From: Ophiodon elongatus
Lineage: Eukaryota > Chordata > Actinopteri > Perciformes > Hexagrammidae
Length of the DNA stretch: 64,000 nucleotides
NCBI GenBank assembly: GCA_016806645.1
Contig: JACSYO010000469.1
Coordinates: 1,116,001-1,180,000 of the forward strand
Reading direction: 5' to 3'
Shown here: piece after piece, positions 51,911 to 62,622 of the stretch
Position numbering within the stretch: the stretch's first letter is position 1
Layout: each line of letters starts with the position of its first letter
Position numbers and translations under genes: made by a program
The notes under the pieces: model-generated
The model's database searches: none
Seen by the model: only the letters and a program-made list of their open reading frames with translations
Told to the model about the DNA's origin: nothing

Positions 51911-54900
51911 CACACACACTGTCCGAGTTTGGTTGTGGTGTTAATTTGTAAGCAGGTTACGTGCTCCGCTCCAGACCTCCCACCCTCCTCGGTTTCTCCT
52001 CTCCTCCACCAGCAGCAGCTGTGGAAGTTAAGCTGGAAGATGCTATGAATATTTGAGAGCACCCAGTTACAGTATACTCATTGGTTATGGTAATCACCGT
52101 GATGCCACTTCTTGCAGAAGAATAGTTGCATTGTTTTGAGAGCAGGCGAGTACCTTATTTACCCTTCCCCGGCTTGAAATGAGAGCGGAGGAAGTGGAGC
52201 GAAAGATGCTCGTAGCCTGTAGACACACTTAGAGCCCAGGAGGCAGATGTTACAACTTTAATTAGTCCTCTCTACTTAGTGCCGTAGTCGCACAAGGAAA
52301 TCATCCCTCTGTTGTAGATTAACTCATTCCAGCCGACTTACTACACGCTTAAACAGAAGGATTGGGACTCTCTGCGACAGATCTGGATCGGAAATTAATC
52401 TTTTGGAAACTGTTTAAAAAGAAGAGCCGGCTGCTTTCCTCGTTTAAGAATTTAATTTTGGTTCCTTTGTCAGCCGCACATGCGATTTAAAGGAATTTCG
52501 TTGCGTCACCTCTTCCTCAAGGTCCTGCTCCCTCAAGTGTATCTGAAGGCATTCCTGTCTGCACCTTTTAGCTCCCGTCCTCAACTCCCTCGTTTTCTGA
52601 GGCTCTTTGTGTGCTAGGTTCATTTTAGAGTGAGAGGTTTAATCAGACTGGTAGGAAAGGGGATGGAGAGTCATCTTTCTTGTCAGATTCAGCTCTGCGC
52701 TCTGCTGGCTTCCAAGAGAAGAGAGATTTTTTCCATTTTGCTCATTTCAGCGTGTTTTTTTTTCCTTTTTGTTCTTCTTCACCCATCGTCTTCTTTCCGC
52801 TGCCTTTCTTTCACCCCTGTCCTCATGTTTATCCCATTCTCTCCTCCATCCTGCTACTATCCCTCCTCTTTTTTTGGAGGGCTTTTGTTCCCTGTGGGTG
52901 TGGTTGAAGGTCATTCAGCACACTGGCTCTCTTTCAGAGAGGAGAGTGAGGGAGAGCAAAGCAAGAATAAAGACAGGAAGAGAACATAGAGAAAAGCAGA
53001 GGAGGCGAGGGGGGCAGCCAGGCGGCCAGGCTGTCCACAGTACTGTGCAGTCATCACTTTTAGCTTCAGACATGATCGGGGAAGTTTGGAAGGTTATAGA
53101 CTGTCCAAGAATGCTGAAGGCGTCAACACTGAGTCATGCTCCACAGCAGACCCGAGGCTGACCTCCACAAACGAGGAGGGCACGGCCCCTTCACCTTCCT
53201 CCTCTTGACTCTTTCTCTGTGTCACCTCGGTGTGTTGCATGAATTAATAGAGCACTGATTTAGCGTTGTCCAACTCATGGCCAGTAAAACACAAAAACAT
53301 GATGCAGCAGAAATGGAGCTATTGTCCTTTTTTTTTTTATTCCCCGCATTCTTCTTCCTTGTCAAACCCTGATATTTGGGTGTGTTATGCTCGTGGCAGT
53401 TAATGTATCCTGTGACATCACTTGTGGCAATTTAGCCGACTCCCTCTGGAGCCACAAAAGTCTTTTTTCAACTGTGTTCACATATGCAGTAGTCCTCCCA
53501 GAGACCTGTAAACAGACTTTGATGTGTAAAATTGGCAGAGTTCCCCTTTTGAATAACACTTTTTAGCGTGCAAAAATCACTATTATCTCTGAATACACGA
53601 AAAACGCAGCGCAAGCTTTGTCAAACCGTTGCCGTCTGTTGTTGTTGTTGTTGCGGTCTGACTTTATTCCGACCCCTGACTCTCTTTCTTTGCGTGTCTC
53701 TCCTCCACTTGTCAGAGTGTCTTGTGAATTTTCCGACAACTTCAGCGTGGAGCCTCGGCTGCCTGCAGTCAAGGTTCCTGTGTTTCTGCTGCAGCCTCCA
53801 CACGTGATTAATCATCTGAAGTGGCAAAAAATCACAACACTGTCAAGACTGTGAGGGGGACCTAATGGAGTTGAAAATGGGATGTTTTGTCGTGATGCAA
53901 TCCATTTTGTTCCACCCGTCGTCTGCTTGCTTTCACCGTGCACTCAAACAGCAAATTCTTCTTCTTTATGCCGGAGACGAGAAAGTGAAGGCTGCCTCTA
54001 TTTTAACCGGAGATCCAGGCGACAATAACACCTGTTAGAAGTTTTGGTTGTTATTACGGTGAGTCCCGAATTTGGTCCACTCCGTCAGGTCGGCACTCAC
54101 GCTCGTGTGAGCAGCGCTCCTCGGCTCTCTTGTGCAGGGCTGTATATTGGCATCAGCACAGTTCACTGGAGACTCGGGGTGAAAATCGTTTTCATTTTCC
54201 ACTTTTAAGACTAATCCACCGGTTCCAGAGTGGAAAATCAAGTAAAATGCATGTCCAGCGTGAACTCATTTTATGTTTTGCCATGTTGCGGTGTGTATCT
54301 GTGTCTGTTCGACCTAAACTGACCTGCCGTTCAGCCGCTCCGTTTCCCCCTCTGCAGCAGAAGGGTTCAACATGAAACCTAATCAGCTGTATGACGCTAC
54401 AACGGGGCTGAATGTGATAAAATGCCAACAGCGAAGCAGATTAAATGAACACGGTAATGAAGGTAATGAATGAGAGTGTTTCACACTGAAGAGTTTAATT
54501 AACCTCGCCTCACACCAGCCTCTCACCACTGTAACACCTTCGCCATCGTATCGCGGCCCTCCACCGTGCCAATCGCCCGTGGCAATTTATCAGGTGGCCT
54601 CGTGTGCCAGGGGCAATTAATCCTGCCTCCTGCCCTAGGCCTTGTCCTGCCTCTGTGTCCTTTATCTCCGTGTTTGCCACGCTTCCATAAGCACAATACT
54701 TCTCTTGACCTACTCACCCACTCTTTCTCCCTCCATTGCTTCCGCTCTCCTCCGTTTCTTTTTTAGCCCTGTTCTCTCGATACAGACACACCTGCGACCA
54801 CACACAGTGAACACTTCTTTACCGTCAGCAGTCCATGGCAGCTTGATATGCACACAGATCCACTCTTGAACAGATAGTCTTGTCAGATTTTAAATGAGGC

Positions 54901-57900
54901 CAAAGTATTCATACATAAACATACACACACGCACACTCACCCATATTCATGAGGACCTCCTGTGGCCTTTCGCTTTACTTGTCTCCTCTCCCGTTGTTCA
55001 CCTTGGTTACACAAATCCCTTCTCATTGTTCAAATATTGACCACGACGACCACCGGCCACATTCTGACAACTTTAATACACCTCAGCTGTCTCTCTCTTC
55101 CTCATTCCCGTCTCTCCTCCCCTCCATCCACACACACTCCCCATCCTGCCACGCCATGCAGTGCTACATCTTGTTAAAAAGAGTTAGTGAAGCTGAAAGG
55201 CCAATCACATTAACACGGAAGGAGTGTCAAAAAAAGACTGCAGAGAATTTGGTGGAAGGGTCAAATCAAATGGACACTTCCCAGATTTTAATTGCAAATG
55301 TCTAATTACTCATAATTATGAGTAATAAGGCTCCGCCGCGCTGATCTTGAATGGATCATGGAGCAATTACTCACCACTGTCGCTGCTGGATTTGACGGCG
55401 AGAAATATCTTCGTAGATTAGCGTTTAATCCCGGTACCCAGGATCACAGAAGTCTTTGAGGCTGAATGTCCTCGCCCACAGCCGGCGTGGAAGGCCCCGC
55501 CTCGGGTGATGGGCTGCAGCCATTTTATACTGGAGAGCACCCGGCTCTAATCAGTCATGGTGGAGGAGGGAGGATTTATCCAGCAGCTCGGACTCGAGGA
55601 TGATTAGATGCTCAGATGCAGTGAGCGGGGTTAGCGATTTGGCCAGACCATGAATGTTACTGGTCCAGTTCTCCCGCTCTCTCTGTGTCATGCAAAGTTG
55701 GAGGAGCCGACCTTGAACCTTGCTTTCATGGCACACCGGCCCTCCACCACAGTTAGACTGTGATTACAACATGATTCAATCACAGTAATTACTGCAGTTA
55801 AAGTATTAAATCGCCAGAGGCCAAAATAAAGCATCCTCATGCCGCCACCTTCAGAGGATAAGATGCCTGGACTTCTGTGGAACAGTTTAATTAAAATATG
55901 ATTACCTGTCTCTGGTGCATGCTTTATTATGTGCATAGCTGAGGGCAAACTGTCTGCTATCCCCAGGTGGGTGGTCGTGTCCCGTCCTCTTATTGGCCAC
56001 TCTTCAGGCCTTTTTAAAATATTTGTTCAACCCTATTCCAACAGTACTATCTGGTCAGGGAGGCAGTGTGAAGTCTTTGCCTTTGTCTATCTTTAGAGCT
56101 GTCGCTCCTCTCTGCATAATGTCTGGCCGTCCGTGCTTAAACACACTTTAGAAGCATCAGGCATTACCGCCGGCTGGTCAGGGAGGCTCTTTTTATGGCA
56201 TTGTGTGGCATGAAAGGGACATCTGAGTCTGTGGGAGAGATCATTATCCGACATAGGCTGAACAGAAAGGAAGGAATGGGAGCTGAATGTGTGAGGCAGG
56301 GCCCGAGGGTTTGCTTCGACTCATACGCAACATCACAGCCTTTATACTAATCCATATTTAATTAGACTTTCCTTCGGTGCTCCCTCTCCATTTGTTTACC
56401 CTTGCCATGTTGTTTTATGGGAGATGGAGGGAGGGAAGGGCACGGGTAGAAGATGGTGAGGTTGACATGGGATTACTATTAATAAGCATGGGAAGGGAGG
56501 GAAGGTAGAGCCTAGTGAGGGCTCCAGGGACGTAGCTGCATTTCATTTCATTAGTAGCATATTGTAATTCAAATAGCACCCATCAGCTCTGAAACAATAA
56601 CCTGCCTCGACTCATGTGATGTGTTGAAATTTCAATCACTTTGTTATTATTTTGTTAGCGGCTGCATAGAAACGCCAGTGGGTAATGAGTAGTGTTACAG
56701 ACCCGAATGGGGAGATGGGGTCGCGTAGATCAAGCTGCTGATTAACATTCATCAGGTGCTTTTGAAGCCTTTAGTCGAAATGATGTTCAGAGAAGTTTCT
56801 GCTCCGTTAAGTTCAAATAAATGTCTTCCCCGTGCTGCCATTGGAGAACGTCTCAGGATGACTGACTTTTCATCAGATCCTTTATTTGAATCTGAGAGCT
56901 GTGCTTTGCTCTGTCATGGAAGCAATAGAAGCTTGTGACTCCATTAAGCAGAATAATAAAAAAAAAAAACTTTCTTTTCTTCCCCTCGTTTTTGAAATGA
57001 ACATTTCAATCAGTGTGTTGCCTTTGGGAAGGATGGCATGTGAAGGTCAGTATATATTCCAGCAGTAATAATTAGATTATTTATTAGTCTTTGCGTCTGA
57101 ATTCAGCTCCAAAGAAGAATGGTGCAAAGGAGCAGCGTTGGCCGAATGTTGACTTAATGTCACCCATCCATTTTTCTTTCGCTCTGGTTGGCCTTGCAGG
57201 AGCTGGAAAATGGGAGGCTCATTCATCACTCGGTTTCTCCGGCTCTGGGCACCAACATGCATTCAGTCATAGCTGGAGTGACAGACACACACACACACAC
57301 ACTCTGAGTGGAACAACAGAGAGGCTGCAGACACACACACACACAGAGATGCATCTCAGTGTGAATATAACAAGAATAACTAGAATGCAGTGTGAAACTG
57401 TCTCCACCAAAATGTTATGGCACATAAACACACACACACACACACACTCTCATCACATACAGATACTGTCACACACCCGGACCCTGAACCCCTCGTGTGG
57501 GCAAATATAGTCAGAGCTCAGTTTTGTGATTGATTGGCTGACAGCAGCTTGGGCATCTGTATTCTGGCAGCACAGTGTGACACAAGTGACGTTCAGCTGA
57601 ATGTTTGCGGACTCAGACTTCTCATACATTTTAAAGTGACCCTCCATCCTTTTTGCCATCCTTATTTCTCTTGTTTTCCGATCCAGAGAGGAATCCCCAT
57701 CGGACAGTTCTGCAAGGACTTCAACGAGCAAACCAAGGAGCTGAAGGAGGGCATCCCTCTCCCGATCAAGATCCATGTGAAGGTGCGTCCGTGAGACTCT
57801 CTAACCCATGCCTGACCCTTCACTTAGCACGCCTCCCTCCCACCGCTGTGGTTAATTCCACCAGCTGCATAACATTACTAGAGCACTTCCATTATTCATA

Positions 57901-60900
57901 CTCTACCACTAAAGTAATCCTTTCCATTTGCATTCATTAATGAAGCAATGCCCAGAGGAACTTGGAGTCAAGAAGCATTAAGTGCATGCAAGGAACGTGA
58001 ATTACTCAGAAAAAGAGGTGTTATGAGCTTGTAGATTTTATTTTACTCAACCTCGTATTGTTCCCCCCCTCTCTTCCCACCTCTTTGTGTGTTGTTTCAA
58101 TTCAGTCCTTTCGGCTGAATAAACATGTGTTGTAATGAGGTTTGTGATGGAAGGAGGGGAAGCCTAATCCTGTTTAAGGCGTGAATGTACTTTGAAATGC
58201 AATATGCAGTAACAGCTCTGCCATCACACATGTGGGGCCTCGCTGCTGCCCATCGTCGCCATCTGCTGGTTAGTTTTATGTTTATTCTGTTTATTCTGTT
58301 CACTCTGTATGTGATGTTTAATGTGCGCATGCAATATGTTTAAGTCTCTGAGACGAATGTTTCTCAGATTTAAACTTTCACCTCGGGCTTTTGGTAGCAC
58401 ATCCTTTGGTGGCTTTCATCTTTCATCTTTAAAGGAACGACTTGACCTTTTGGGGAAGTCATTTTCTTGCTGAGAGTTAGATGAGAAGATTGATACCACT
58501 CTCCGGATGTGTGTGCGTTGAGCAGTTGCAGCCAGGAGGCAATTATCTTAGCATAAAGACTTGAAACGGGGGGAAACAGCTAGTTTGGATCTGTCCAGAG
58601 TAAAGGAAATCTGCCAACCTGCAAATCACTAGTTAACATTATGTATCTAATTTATTTAATCCACAAACATGTAACAGAACAAAGAGGCTACAGCCGTGTG
58701 ATCTGTGACGGAGACGGCTAGTTGTTTCCATCTGTCTTTATGCTAAGCTAAGCTTAAGCCTCTCATCTAACCGAGAGGCATGAGTTCAAGTTGTTGAGGA
58801 GCTATTAACCTTAAATAGTTTATTTGTTACTTGTATAATTGTTCCACCTTTATAACTTTCCTTCTCTCTCATCTCTCCGTCTTTGTTTTAGTTTTTTTAA
58901 TCTTCATTTTGCCCATCAGAAGGAGCACAGTGCAGTAAATGTTTATGTTTCGTCTTGTAAAATGGAGGAAACAGCGACTCATCGGACCTTTGCAACCAAT
59001 AGCTTTTCTGCTCCCAGTCGAAAGGTCTCTGCTGTTACATAACACACGTCTGATGACAAATCACCTGCTCTGTGCTATCTTCTCAGCTCAGCCAACAGTT
59101 TATTATCCCATGGTTGTTTTTTTTATTTTTTGATAACAGATGATCCAAAGTAAACTTTCCTCAGATGATTAATTGATTGTATCGGTTTGTCAGATGTTGG
59201 TACATAAAGGTCCTCCACCAGAGAAAGAATCAGAATGAAAAGAAAGTGGTCAGATTAGCTGAAGAGATAATTTTTATTTTGGCCCAGAGGGGAGGATGGA
59301 GAGAGCGAGTGAGCGAGGGCTGGAGAGCAGATGGCCTCTTTCAGCTCATTAGATGTGTTTCCATCCACCTCCTTTATGCACATTTACAATTTGTGCAAAT
59401 AAACCCTGAGTGGAAACGCCAAAAATTCAACATAACCTTGAAATATCCCCAAAAATATTCAACACTTATCTAGCGACCACCTTTTCTAAGACGCGTGAAA
59501 GCTTCAAAATTCACGAGAACAGTATTTACTGAGATATTTTATATTGTAGAACAAAACTTAATAATATCTTAAGCTTGTGTTAACAACTGACCTTGTTTCA
59601 GACGTCTAACCAAAAACTCATTCAAAAAAACAAAAACGGGGAGTACAAAAATGTACATGTACAATCTCATTTCTTGGTTGGAGGATTCATTCTTGCAGCT
59701 CTATAGCGGCAGATCAACACCGATCTGATATAACCTTCCTCAAATGCATCAACAGAAATGTCATATTTCAATCACGTTTTCTACATTGCTTTTCTCCGTT
59801 TGAGGTTGAAATGGCGCTCGTTTAATTCCATTACTTTGAATGTTGATGCGTCCTCTTATTCTGCATCGGTATAATGGTATTTCTCACTGGACAATTGGCG
59901 CCACCCACTACTTATTTTAATGAACCGACTCATAATAATCGCATAACGGTAGTGGATGAAAATGAGCATTCATTCACATATTTCTTTTGCTGATTAACTC
60001 GAGATTTGTGTAAAATTTGCGGTACATTTGTTTATTTACGAAACCATTCTATTGTTTTGGTCCACTCGCGTAGCTGTCATCAGCATCAGCGCTACCTGCT
60101 GAGCACCTCACAGCAGACAGACAAAGTCGGGGATTAGCTGGTGAACAAAGTGGAACTTATAGCAGCTAAAGAGCGAGACAGTTCCCGTAGGAGTCGGTGG
60201 ACGATTAGAGGTGAAGGCAGATGTGGCTCCGTATCTACTGGATGTTTAAATAGGGTGTAAACTGTTTGCTAAAATGTTAACCATATCATCTTCATATGGA
60301 GACAATATGTCAGTTAATCCCGCTTACTGTGCTGCCTCCAAGGGGCCAAAAAACTATTAATGCAGGTTCAAATTCTAGTCTCGGATAGTCATTTAAAAAA
60401 ATGACAAAATGATAAATTACTTTTTTGTTTAGAGGTGGTAACCAATATATCTAATATTTATTAGTAATAAATACACGTTGTTCTCGTGTCATTTTTTTTT
60501 GGTTTGTTTCTGTAACTTTTGCAATGAGCATGGTCAGTAATTAGGGAGCGGCTCAGGGTATGAAAGAAAATGACAGACGCCCTCCTTCAATCTCAGAGGA
60601 GCTCCAGTACTGTAACCAGCGAGCTGTTGACACGTGTTTGTCTTGGCTTTAATCATATAGCGTCAATTATAAAGGCTTCTATACTTTTTGCAGTTTAACG
60701 AAGCAATGTGCTTTGAATATTTTGTGGGGGTTCATGCTCTCATGAATATAATAAAACTTTATTATATTGATATTTCAGCTTTGAATTTCAATGAGAAAAT
60801 GATTTGAAATCAGTATTAGACACACAGGACAACTTAATGACACAAGCCTGTGCATCTACTCAGCATTATTCATTTCAGTGATCATCAAGGGTCACAGACT

Positions 60901-62269
60901 GAGAAACAGTTTATTTGGTCCGGCCCGAAGCTAAAGTTATGGACACCGAGGACACATTTATAGTTTGGTTTCTGGAAATAATGAGGTTTAATCACAAAGT
61001 TTACATCCTCCAATTACACAGAATAACACATGGTAGCTTTTAAAGGCTTGTTACATTCAACCCAATTAATGAATCTAGTATTTCTCCACCACAGTTGTAT
61101 TCCTGGCAGTGTGCTGGCTGCTTTAAAGCAGCTTTTAGTAACCGTAACCAGCAACATCAGGCCTGTTAAGTGCTGCATTTCTTCACATGGTGAAATGGTG
61201 TGTGTGTGTGGGGCTAGTAATGGCGATAATCCGCATTTAAAGTATTTGGAGAATTATGTTTTTTTTTTTTTTTAAGCCTTTCAAAACTAAAAACATTTGA
61301 GAAATATATAATTGTGTTTGTCTCTTTTAACGTGAGCTGCAATCCTAGAACAATGCTGTTTATTTATTCAATGTTACACGTCGTGTTCATGGATCATCAA
61401 CTGGTGAGGATAATGACTTCTTGCCTGGAAAACACAGCTCCAGCCTCAGTTTTTTTTTAACGTGATATCATGAAGCCATCAAGTGCATGTTGAAGACGGA
61501 AAGAATAATGAAAAAGAAAAAAATTCACCCAGTGTTTTTTTCAAACTCATTAAGCTAACCGATGATGGCGACAGTTTTCATTTCAGCCAGCAAATGATGA
61601 CCACCGCTGTCTGAAATTAAACACCCAAAGATTTGTATGAATTTTGATAGTCAATCTGCCACCATTATCATTGTTAACGTCATACAGTATGTGTCTACCA
61701 AGACAGAAATTTTGACATGTGTAGCAACAGTTGGCTAACTAGTGAGGAGAGGTAGTGAACAGTCAAATGTTATCGAGTAATGAATCCTGGCTATATGTCT
61801 TAGTTGTGATTCTTCTGTCTCCTCAGCCTGACCGAACTTATGACCTGAAGATCGGCCAGCCCACGGTGTCTTACTTCCTCAAGCAAGCAGCGGGCATTGC
61901 CAAAGGGGCCGGCAAGACAGGTGAGATGTGCTGCTGCACTGATGCGTCTGCTCTCACTCCAATCTTCCCCCGCGGAGTCCATCCTGTAACGGACACACTG
62001 GGCTCGCTTTTGAGCTTTGCTGTGATTGATGTTGTATTCATGACATGCGGGCAAACTGCAGCAGAGGAAGGAAGTAGTGACGGTGGTCTGGTAAGAAAAG
62101 GGAATTATGGATTGACTTCTTTTATGCTCAAAGCTATGAAGCTATCTCCAGCCTTGTTTCAGCGATTGAGTCCTAACATCACCGTCACACACACACACAC
62201 ACCAACACACACACCAACACACACCAACACCAACACACACACCAACACACACCAACACACACACACACC

Positions 62270-62313
<44 letters not shown>

Positions 62314-62415
62314 ATTTTGTCCCTTTTTGTACGTTTATTGAATTTTCGTGTCTCTTTTTATTCATAATCTGAAATCTCCTGTGTGTGTGTGTGTGTGTGT
62401 TTGTTTGTTTGTTTA

Positions 62416-62462
<47 letters not shown>

Positions 62463-62622
62463 GTCATGAGACGGCAGGGTTGGTGTCGGTGCGGGCGGTG
62501 TATGAGATTGCTCAGGTGAAAGCTCTGGACGAGTGCTTCAAAATGAGGAACGTCTCCCTTGAGACCGTCGTCAAAAGCATCATCGGCTCAGCACGTTCGC
62601 TTGGCATCAAGATTGTCAGCGA
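37522..62622 (+). CDS. mrpl11: Mitochondrial ribosomal protein L11 (uL11m), 3' partial
   Basis: This is a component of the stalk base of the mitochondrial large ribosomal subunit, where the GTPase-associated rRNA region is bound. The coding exons are 37522-37644, 57687-57782, 61827-61920 and 62463-62622, together 473 nt in a continuous frame (157 residues). The basic N terminus (MSKISKAAKAVKKV) suits mitochondrial import. The uL11 hallmarks are present: the PGPPLGPILGQ loop, IGQFCKDFNE, KIGQPTVSYFLK and the C-terminal IIGSARSLGI. Human MRPL11 has about 192 residues, so about 35 C-terminal residues lie on exon(s) right of the window; no such exon is visible between 62623 and 64000. The first coding intron is 20 kb and contains a TMEM121-family gene on the opposite strand. 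The acceptor of the 62463 exon is formed directly by a (GT)n repeat. Confidence 0.94.
39780..40070 (+). mobile_element. Dispersed repeat, copy A
   Basis: It shares ordered words with 60060-60370: GCTCAGCACC, GACTAGCTGG, CAGCTAAAGAG, GGTGGAG and a terminal GCTCCCAAGGGG followed by CAAAAGA. The order is the same in both, with diverged sequence between. It matches my memory of an abundant non-coding percomorph repeat; class is not assigned. Confidence 0.55.
40128..40176. repeat. (CA)n microsatellite
   Basis: About 49 bp of pure AC dinucleotide, starting about 60 bp after dispersed repeat copy A. Confidence 0.95.
43371..43530 (+). mobile_element. Dispersed ATTAATCGA-type repeat
   Basis: It reads AGCAACAAATCCTCACATC, then GAAAAGCTGGAACCAGAAAC, and later GATTAATCGACTAAATG. 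I recall this order as one of the most abundant short repeats of percomorph fish. A weaker relative lies at 960-1000. Confidence 0.55.
47138..48202 (-). CDS. TMEM121-family multi-pass membrane protein
   Basis: A single coding exon of 354 residues. The start at 48202 is chosen because the sense strand has a clear acceptor (TCTCTTTCAG) two bases before that ATG and the similarity to TMEM121 begins there; the 18 in-frame residues upstream are then intron. Family matches are VCVSTLVTVSTMAVVDLYLL, a conserved LLGDVGFLLALRFV-type segment, KTLTLLLSICLPSLFL, RGRLLWVVVDLLDVLDLQ, IWAEGLVFFYCY and DPRVSTVFLGKN. Several hydrophobic segments run through the first two thirds, and the C-terminal 75 residues are Ser/Gly/Glu-rich and probably cytosolic. 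The molecular function of the family is poorly known. I assign TMEM121 rather than TMEM121B on remembered sequence, but not a specific fish paralog. The exon is markedly GC-rich. It lies antisense inside mrpl11 coding intron 1. Confidence 0.88.
   Translation of the reverse strand: MVPTPQVCVSTLVTVSTMAVVDLYLLEQSMLGARGPPGPSAWQCATVLLGDVGFLLALRFVSAGVVSEARSPRRGFANALWFLFLSLLQLKLFFVCHNYRQERRPPDPLARKTLTLLLSICLPSLFLILTGADHMTPQRRKQEVRGRLLWVVVDLLDVLDLQAGLWEAQSGAAAGSGGVVEQRLPIWAEGLVFFYCYALLLLLPCVALTELGATGLPGQRGPRKEALYPWLSLVTINIFTLALRGTGMLWYRDPRVSTVFLGKNLLALAVKLSSAWERHKQERGAAGAGTVAGAEPGDSTLPSQSSEQGEGQAQGKAPPSHYHTLSRSQSHTLSHVSLEPTETPLGPSFISHEL
50880..51610. promoter_or_regulatory. CpG-containing candidate promoter (TMEM121-family gene?)
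   Basis: It is richer in G+C and CpG than the surrounding intron and contains an ATTGG/CCAAT motif (GACCAATAAAG near 51121). Its position 2.7-3.4 kb upstream of the acceptor that precedes the TMEM121-family ATG would suit the separate 5'UTR exon known for TMEM121. Direction and start site are inference. Confidence 0.3.
51616..51908 (+). repeat. (GA)n/(GGGA)n homopurine tract
   Basis: About 290 bp of almost pure purine on the plus strand, built from GA, GAGG and GGGA units. The RERERE and SLSLSL peptides across it are artefacts. Confidence 0.96.
55291..55326. promoter_or_regulatory. Octamer-like site next to a perfect palindrome
   Basis: ATTGCAAAT (55291-55299, an octamer-type POU site) is followed by a perfect 22-bp palindrome at 55305-55326 whose core is CATAATTATG. 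ATTA/TAAT homeodomain cores lie on both arms. It looks like an enhancer module; function is inferred from motifs only. Confidence 0.4.
58256..58269 (-). promoter_or_regulatory. CTCF-like motif
   Basis: The minus strand reads CCAGCAGATGGCGA, one mismatch (last base) from the core consensus. It is opposite in orientation to the motif at 26315. Confidence 0.35.
58430..58770 (+). mobile_element. Dispersed percomorph-type repeat
   Basis: Ordered phrases include CTTGCTGAGAGTTAGATGAG, AAACAGCTAGTTTGGATCTG, TCCAGAGTAAAGGAAATCTG and CTTTATGCTAAGCTAAGCTT. I recall this series from a very common non-coding repeat of percomorph fish. No ORF and no assigned class. Confidence 0.65.
60060..60370 (+). mobile_element. 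Dispersed repeat, copy B
   Basis: This is the diverged partner of copy A at 39780-40070, in the same orientation. Shared words include GCTGAGCACC, ATTAGCTGG, CAGCTAAAGAG, GTCGGTGGA and the terminal GCCTCCAAGGGG. Confidence 0.55.
62185..62312 (+). repeat. (CA)n tract with CCAA interruptions
   Basis: About 128 bp of CA repeat in mrpl11 coding intron 3, interrupted early by ACCAAC units and pure towards the end. Confidence 0.95.
62381..62460 (+). repeat. (GT)n tract ending at a splice acceptor
   Basis: GT repeat at 62381-62400, a TTTG stretch, then 42 bp of pure GT (62419-62460) directly followed by AG and the mrpl11 exon at 62463. Confidence 0.96.

Larger units (their letters stand above)
48203..57686. 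other. mrpl11 coding intron 1, right part (upstream region of the TMEM121-family gene)
   Basis: No coding exon is recognised. A CpG-containing stretch at about 50880-51610, joined to a purine tract, may hold the promoter and 5'UTR exon of the minus-strand TMEM121-family gene; I could not fix the splice donor. The right half holds homeodomain/POU-like sequence near 55290-55326 and CA-rich tracts at 57284-57302, 57331-57346 and 57428-57448. Confidence 0.45.
57783..61826. other. mrpl11 coding intron 2
   Basis: No exon is visible. It contains a CTCF-like minus-strand motif at 58256-58269, a percomorph repeat at about 58430-58770 and dispersed repeat copy B at about 60060-60370. Confidence 0.5.

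Noticed and set aside
51197..52048. 283-codon ORF rich in RERERE, and the SLSLSL ORFs opposite
   Set aside because: They read through the GA tract. The sequence before and after has no domain, and no splice or start context supports coding.
61755..62372. 205-codon ORF across mrpl11 exon 3
   Set aside because: Only 61827-61920 is exon; the rest is intron and CA repeat read in frame.
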